64,000 bases of DNA from NCBI GenBank assembly GCA_963971425.1, contig OZ020519.1, positions 11,796,028-11,860,027 on the forward strand, read 5' to 3'. How positions within the stretch are numbered: position 1 is the stretch's first letter; each line of letters opens with the position of its first letter. The stretch comes from Bryoerythrophyllum caledonicum (lineage: Eukaryota > Streptophyta > Bryopsida > Pottiales > Pottiaceae). Below are positions 57,231 through 64,000 of the stretch, in pieces. The position numbers and the translations under genes were made by a program. Under the pieces are notes generated by a model that saw only the letters and a program-made list of their open reading frames with translations, was not told where the DNA came from and ran no database searches.

Positions 57231-57861
57231 TGGCGACCATCTGGGCCGACTCGTGAGAGGAGAGTGGACCTAGACCTCTTGCTCACTACGGCACACGGTA
57301 ATGAGAAAAAATAAAGAGATGTAGAAAGACAATTATGGAATTTGGAAGAAAACTAGGAAGTTAGAATAAGTGATGGGATTGAATAATAGCTAGGAATTTT
57401 CAATAGAGAAGGGGAAAAAATGAGAGAAAAATAGGGAAAGTGGAGACGGCATTCGACTAGAAAGAATTGGAAGATTAGCAGAATGGATGCACGTCCCAAT
57501 TTTTGAGTTAAACCCATTCGCCCTGGACGGACCCAGGTTGAATCTACAGCCAAAAAAGATTTCAAAACCGCCTTCCGCCTTCATCGGAGTGAACTTGGAC
57601 TACAGAGAGATAGAAGTTCCAATCTCTTTGGAAGGTAAGGAAAGCAAGGAGAAAGATATATTTTTGATAGTAATTTGGGAGAAAAGAAAACACTTGTCTC
57701 TAGTGTAGTGATGAGACTAGTATGGTTGACCCATGGAGAAGACATGATCGGCTGCAACTAGTGGTCAAAAGGCACTAGTTGAATCGGAAGAGTCATGTCC
57801 TCCCCGTTGTGAGGCCAATTGTCACGAAGTGAGGTGGGCTAGTGATAATGAATCCACTCTA
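57231..57861 (-). other. end region of the minus-strand gypsy element, with PBS-like motif on the plus strand
   Basis: TGGCGACCATCTGGG follows the LTR-like unit directly at 57231. Its first 11 bases equal the motif at 30618-30628. The remaining 600 bp between it and the pol stop hold no gene and no purine tract on the pol-sense strand next to the LTR. Confidence 0.5.
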
Positions 57862-60800
57862 TCATGTCCGGTATTCCTTGCAACGACTCCCAGCCGTGCG
57901 TGTTGGAAATGATTCACCATTCAGGGTTTCGAGTTGGACCGAGTTGTTGGGAAATACCTTGGTAACGAGATAGGGGCCCAACCACAACGCATCAAACTTC
58001 CCAGGGAATTCTAGCCTTCTCGCATCTTGAAGCAAAACCAACATCCCTGGCAACAATGTCCGCTTCTTGTGGCGTTTATCAAACGCAATTTTTCGGCGCC
58101 TCTGGACAACCTCAATGTGTTGTGCGCTCAGTCTACGATCCTCATCCAATTTCTCCAACCGTTCCAATCGATGGATCAAGGACTGCTTGGTGGTCAATCG
58201 AGTGTCTATCGCTATTCGAAGTGATGGCACTTCAAACTCTATGGGAAGTACAGCCTCTACACCATAGACTAATGAAAACGCAGTGGCTTGGGTGGTCACC
58301 TTGTACGTTGTTCGGTAAGCCCACAACGCAGCGGGGAGTTTAACATCCCAATCTCTCTTCGAGTCTACGACCGTTTTCCTCAGGATCGTGGCCAAGGTTT
58401 GATTGACCCTCTCAGTGTGCCCGTTTGTCTGAGGGTGATAGGGTGTAGTTTTACGGTGGTCAATTTGAAACCGATCGGTCAAGTCCTCAAACACCTCATT
58501 GAGGAAATGTTTGCCTCGATCACTAATGAGGATTTTAGGGCATCCAAACCGGGTTATCACTTGCTCAAACAAAAACGTAGCAGCACTCTTGGCATCATTT
58601 GATTTTACCGCTTTGGCTTCTGCCCATTTGGTGAGATACTCTGTCGCTACCACCATGTGCTTCATCCCTCTACTCGAATGGGGATGAATTTCTCCGATGT
58701 AATCTACTCCCCACTTCTCGAATGGGACGAGGGGAAGAGAGACCTGAAGTGGCAGCTCTATGCGTAGATCATTTCTAGCATAACGTTGACAAGCATCACA
58801 ACGTCGAGTGTAACCGTGGGCATCCCGAAACATGGAAGGCCAATAGTAACCAGCGCGTAAGGCCTTCTGGCCTGTCAAGGTACCAGAAAAATGCCCCCCG
58901 CATGCACTATCATGACAAGAAGCCAAAATAGCCGGAATCTCCGTGGCTTCTACACACCTCCGCAAAATGCCATCAATGCCTCGGCGATAGAGACGGCCAC
59001 CTACAAGGGCGAAGTGGCGGCTATTAATGCGCACCTTCCGACGATCGTTTTTCCCCAAGTTGTCCGGCATTTGCTGGGTTCTGAGGAACTCCGCAATGTT
59101 CTGGTACCAAATAGGAGAAGAAGAGACCAGGAAGAGGTTCTCATCTACCAAGCTATCATCGATGGGCGTGGTAATTGGATCTCCAGATAGTCTAGATAGG
59201 TGATCCGCTTGCAAGTGTTTCCTACCCGGTTTGTATTGCACGGTATAATCAAACTCCTCCAAGAGGAGTACCCATCGAGCAATCCTACCGCTAAGGTCGG
59301 CTTTGTTCACCAAGTATTTGATGGCCATGTGGTCTACGAAGAAGACCACCCGATTTAGCAATAGATAGTGGCGAAATTTCTTCAAAGAGAACACCATGGC
59401 TAGACATTCTCGTTCCGTGGTGGTGTAATTTTTTTCTGCCGGGTTTAACTGGCGACTAGCAAAGGCCACGGGGTAGTCCTTCTCCTTCTCTCCAGTTGGT
59501 TGGCATAATGCACTCCCTACCGCTATAGAGGAGGCATCGCAATAAACATGAAAGGGCAAGTTCCAGTTTGGAGGTTTTAACACTGGAAAGGTGCTAAGCT
59601 TGGTCTTAAGGATATCAAATGCCCCTTGGCACTCTGGAGTCCATTCAAACTTTACTGCCTTTTGCTGCAACCGATTAATGGGTAATGAAATTGTCGCATA
59701 GTCGGGAATTAATTCCCGATACCATCCCATGTGACCAAGAGTCCTTTGGACTCCTTTAACATCTGTGGGTGGAGGCAGTTCAACTATCACCTTGACCTTC
59801 TCCGGATCTGGTTCCCTACCATGTTTGGAGACCACATAACCCAACAAGACACCCCTCTCAACGGCTAAAAAGATCTTGTCTGGATTAAGGGCGATGCCCG
59901 TCCTTCTACACCGCTCGAAGCTTCCTCGAACACATGCCAAATGTTCCTCAATTGATGATTGGGTACTAAAATCATCTATAAACACTGTCATAGATGTGTG
60001 TAGGAGATCAGAGAAGGCATGGGTCATAGCCCGCTAGAAGGCGGATGGTGCATTACACAATCCAAATGGCATGACTACATAGATAAAGGTGCCCCAAGGA
60101 GTGGTAAAGGCTGTTTTGTGGTAGTCATCGGGGTGTATGGATATTTGGTTATAACCAGAATAACCATCCATGAAGGTGTAAAGTTCATGACCAGCCACTT
60201 CTTCCAAAATGGTGTTAATAAAAGGAAGAGGGAAGTGGTCCTTTTGCGTGGCTTGGTTAAGTTTGCGATAGTCTATGCAAACTCTCAACTTTCCATTTTT
60301 CTTCTTGACTAGCACCATGGGGGAAACCCAGTCGGTAATCTCTACTGGGCGGATAAATCCAGCTTGAAGGAGTTTTTCCAACTCCATTTTAACTATAAGT
60401 TGGAGTTGTGGATTCATTCGTCGCTCCTTTTGGCGAATAGCCAACGAGCCTGGAATTAAAGGAATTTGATGTTGCACCACTTCTGGAGGGATGCCCTTGA
60501 GTTCTCTATAAGACCATGCGAACACATCGCGATACTCCATGACTAGGGCTCTATAGGGCTCTAGTTCTTCCTTTGTGAGTTGGCTCCCAACCTTTATCAT
60601 TCGCGATTCTTCTCTCTCAAACGATACATCTATCTCTTGCCAATCTTTTGGACTCGCATGTGGTTGTTCCGTTGGCCCCTTGTACCAGTCATGGGGAATT
60701 GGCGGATAGATGGGTAGATCACTTCCCACTTGTATTCCCGACGAAGTGGATTTGAAATGCAATGGAGAAACGAGGACTTCTTCATCCAAGATAGGGTCTA

Positions 60801-63800
60801 CATTGGACAATTGTGTGCCATCTAAGGTGACACCACAAACATCCTCGTAACGTAGGTCATCTACGAGAATGGCTAAGTCAATGTCCTGGAGAGGATCACC
60901 ACTAAGTTCTTCCATGAAAAACGTATCCATGGATCGGTCTGACTCAGTGTGCGGGTGCTCAGCCAACCAAGTAGAGAATTCTCCATCATCCTCCCATTCG
61001 TATAGACTAGGCCCCAGGCAACTCAATGAAGGAGTGGTGGTTTTTGTTACCTCTGGAAGCGCGAACTTGACCCCCTTGATTGTCTTTCTAGCTCCGCGTG
61101 GCACGTGGTCTTCATCCTCTGAGGATGAGCTAGAAGATCCTAAGGTCTTAGGGAAGCTAGGTTGAATATAAACCTTGGTTAGATTCGACCCGACACCATA
61201 GGTGATGTGAGGTTTTTCACCACTCCAATCTACTTTAGCGTTGGCTGCCCTCAACCACGGTCTCCCTAGAAGCAAGGGGAAGGAATTTTTGTTCGAGTGC
61301 ATTCGAAGCACTTGGAAGGTGACCGTGTAGTCCTCCCCTCCTGTGTTCATCTTGCACCCAGAAATTTGACTTATTGGTGCTTCTGGAATCTGGTTGGCCA
61401 TGTTGATCACATAAGGTGAGGGCTCTGTGATATCTAGCCCTAACTTTTCCATGGTGTGAAGAGGCATGATGTTTACACCACTACCACCATCCACCAACAC
61501 CTTGGGCAACACCTTATCCACGATAGTGGCTTCAATTTCTACCGCACGAACCTCAAATGCCTTTTTGGAAGGCTTCCTAGAAGAGCTCACTCTAGCTGCT
61601 AGATTGGGCTTGACCTTTACCCTCTTGGCTAGTGGAATCTTCTTCTTCAACTCCTTCCGTACCAAGGGAGCCAAGTGGATGAGCTGGGCAATGGTAATGT
61701 TGGCGTTCAACCTATTCAAGTCCTCCCAAAGATCATACGGTCTAAACGTGGAGGTGGATGAAGGGATTTTAATTCCTATTTCTTGAGTAGGAATTGTTGG
61801 ACCCTCCCAGGTTGGCTCGGGTGCGTGGGGATTCTGGGGTTCTTCACCGCCTTCGGAAGGGGTGGAATCTAACATCAACGGATTCACTGGAGGCATATTC
61901 TGGTTGGCCTTCCTCGTGGACTTCAAGGCTTCATGAACTACATCATTGAGCTCTGATAAGTGTGGTGAGTCCTCGAAGCTAACCTCCGATTCCTGAGCTA
62001 CGAAGGGTTGGTTGGCCTTTTGGGCTCGTGTCAATACCGCATTTACGGGAAGTGAAAGGTGAGCCACTTGATGTGGAATGACAGGTTCATGCGATACAAA
62101 ATGGGATTGAGAAGAGGTAGAACTTTGAGGAGCTCCTTGAGACCCGAGTTCTGTCAATGTGACGGTGGTAGAGGGAGAAGAAGAAGAAGGAGATGCAAAT
62201 CGGGCATCTTGGTTGGGCGCCTGGTTTTGGCCAAAAGGTACAAAACCTTGTTGGGTTTGCAAGCCCTGAGGAGGTTGGTGGTTTTGACGATGATTATTAT
62301 AATCATAGTACATGTTGGGAGGATGGAGACTATTGTCATTCGAAGGGTTTCGAGCCCCTCTCTGGTTATCCATGGCTTGTTGGGCAAAATTCCCTCTCAT
62401 TGGCCTCATAGGAATGACCTTGTCCTTCTCCCTACATCTAATTGTGGGATGATTACCACCGCAGTTTCCACACACTATCCCATTCTCCAACCAGCAACTC
62501 CCAGGTGGATGTCTTCTCCCACAAGATTGACAGATCTCCCAACGAGGTTGGGGCCTCGGACCTTGACCACGATTAAGTTGTTGATTCCGGTGTGGGGGTT
62601 GGTATACGTTTGAATGGTGAGGGAAGGTGGTACAAAACTGCATGGTGTGACCATTCTCGCCGCACGAAGTGCACCACATACCGGAAGAATGTCTACCTGA
62701 CTCTATCTGAGGAGGTAGGGCATTAGGGTTCTGGTTCCTGAGTAGAAGAGCCATCTGATCTGTCATTGCCCTCAATTGTTGTTGGAGTTGGTCTTGGAAC
62801 CCTTGCTGAGCGTCGTGGATCTCCTTCTTCATCTCGTGACGCCAAGTGGGTCCATATGTAAGAGCGGGTAGAGGAACGGGGGGCCTGACATTAAGAGGAA
62901 TGGTATTCACCACAGGTGGAGAATACACTGTTGGGCCAGGTGGAGGTTCAACTAAGTCTGACTTCTCCCGGGCATGGATGGGAATAAAGCTAGGAATGCT
63001 CTCATTCTCCTTCCTCCATAGTTTCTCGTGTTCTGTTGCCACCGCTGCCACGGTCCTAGCTGCCTCCTTAGCTTCCTCTAAGGTGGTGGGCCTTGTCTGG
63101 AGGATTTCCCGTATCGTTTTCTCTAGATAAAACCCTTGAAGGAAAAAGTGTCTCAAGGTATCATCCGTGAGCAAATCACCCACGAACCGGGTGACAACTT
63201 GCTCAAACCTACGGATGTAGGATGAAATATCCTCATCCTTCCCTTGTCTAAAGCTTGCCAAGGCCGTCAAGGCTGCACTCTGGCCTACTTCGGGTCTGTA
63301 TTGTTCCAAGAATGACCTCATGAGGCCATCCCAATCACGAAAGGTGGATGTCGCATGATTGCGGTACCATTCGTAAGCCGATTCCTTGAGTGTGGTTGGA
63401 AACCACACCAAGTAGTAACGGTTGTCGGTTATCAAACACGTAGTCAATAACTCTATAAACCGCTCCACATGCATCGAGGGATCCTTATCCCTAGTTCCCT
63501 TGAAACTAGGAAGATTTGGGGGCATAGGGGCAGCTTGAAGCCCTTCAGGAACTACAATAGGCAAACCCCTTGGTTGAACCAAGGGGTTTAGGGGTGGGTT
63601 GACAATTGGATCTTCCATGTCACCAGGACTAGGAGGAGGGGAAGAGTGAGAAGAGGAGGAAGACCTAAAGCTTGATTCCTCAACGGTTGTACGGTCTTTT
63701 GGGCTTCCCAAGTTGGTTCTTGTACTAGGACCTCCTTCTAATGTCTCAGGATTGGAAAATGAAGTTGGAGTAGTAGAGATTAGGGGAAGGGGAAACGGTC

Positions 63801-63834
63801 TATAACATCTTCCAGACCGAGTCACAGGGCTCAT
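57862..63834 (-). pseudogene. Ty3/gypsy gag-pol, intact except for one in-frame TAG
   Basis: The first frame (63834-60034, 1266 codons) holds gag (WYRNHATSTFRDWDGLMRSF) and Cys-rich knuckles near residues 388-455 (CTSCGENGHTMQFC, CQSCGRRHPPGSC, CGNCGGNHPTIRC). It continues with the ANITIAQLIHLAPLVRKEL motif, protease LVDGGSGVNIM near residue 783, and the RT start (LRVCIDYRKLN, FMDGYSGYNQ, NAPSAF). A TAG at 60034-60036 stands where RTs have Gln. The same frame continues as 60027-57862 with FIDDF, RNaseH (FHVYCDASSIAVG, VDHMAIKYL) and integrase (HDSACGGHF ... CDACQRYARN, GVDYIGEI, ISDRGKHFLNE, GHTERVNQ), ending CKEYRT. No chromodomain. Length fits a complete polyprotein of about 1990 codons. 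It shares family with 28607-30497. The 5' LTR lies beyond the window. Confidence 0.93.
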
Positions 63835-64000
63835 CTAACGATTAAGTTGCCGTTCTTAGTTTTCTAGACCTATGTGAAGACATTTCGTAAACACCAATAA
63901 TTGACTTAAAATGATTCCAAGTTTCTCCCAAACTCCCCCATGCTGGGAAGTAAACAAAACAGAAGGTTACATGTGGGGCTAACCTCCGGACGAGGTACAC
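63835..64000 (-). other. leader of the minus-strand gypsy element (partial)
   Basis: Untranslated sequence upstream of the gag ATG on the minus strand. No PBS or LTR border is recognisable before the window ends. Confidence 0.5.

Noticed and set aside
54599-57235. TGGCG on both sides of LTR-like copy 2 as proof of a solo-LTR insertion
   Set aside because: The right-hand TGGCG is also the start of a PBS-like motif seen beside another LTR, so the 5-bp match may be chance. Kept only as a possibility.

Overview
The window is nuclear DNA of a land plant or close streptophyte relative. The evidence is plant-type TTTAGGG interstitial repeats, spliced genes with GT..AG introns in AT-rich DNA, a primer-binding site of the tRNA-Asp type used by plant Ty3/gypsy elements, a CACTA (En/Spm) transposon, and a fragment resembling the plant GT37 (xyloglucan fucosyltransferase) family. 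The species cannot be named from sequence alone. Seed plants are not required, and a bryophyte or fern would fit equally well. Almost all recognisable coding capacity belongs to mobile elements, most of them broken.

Region 1 (1-17.7 kb) is a 4.4-kb inverted duplication (1920-6325 and 10623-15026) around a 4.3-kb AT-rich spacer. Each arm holds the 5' half of a transposase-like gene, its 5'-UTR intron with a satellite of palindromic 34-bp units, TTTAGGG-like repeats, a GA/CT microsatellite and a 22-bp palindromic minisatellite. Only the left copy runs on into the catalytic half of the gene (to 408). Outside the right arm lie two spliced plant genes, an FCP1/NIF-type phosphatase-like gene and an unrecognised three-exon gene, with single copies of the same palindrome between exons.

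Region 2 (18.4-33 kb) is nested gypsy debris: a protease-RT fragment, a long GC-rich non-coding block, a gag remnant with a possible primer-binding site, a 2.6-kb LTR-like unit, and an RT-tail/RNaseH/integrase fragment. Region 3 (33.4-39.6 kb) has a GT37-like fragment beside a 25-bp minisatellite, then a six-exon CACTA accessory gene and a CACTA 3' terminus with dense subterminal repeats.

Region 4 (39.6-52.3 kb) is a 12.7-kb gypsy element with both LTRs, PBS, gag, pol, an extra ~660-codon 3' ORF and a polypurine tract. The CACTA terminus sits inside its 5' LTR. A short CCGGGCC motif recurs through its LTRs, coding regions and 3' region. Region 5 (52.3-64 kb) is all on the minus strand: a decayed gypsy pol with a zinc-finger-like C-terminal extension, a second copy of the 2.6-kb LTR-like unit (inverted relative to the first), and a nearly intact gypsy gag-pol interrupted by one in-frame TAG.

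The genes do not form a pathway. The window records repeated nesting, inversion and decay of transposons around a few host genes. The least explained observations are the palindromic repeat family of the first 18 kb, the large inverted duplication, a PBS-like motif in unexpected orientation next to two pol genes, and a TAG at the same conserved RT glutamine in two different gypsy families.
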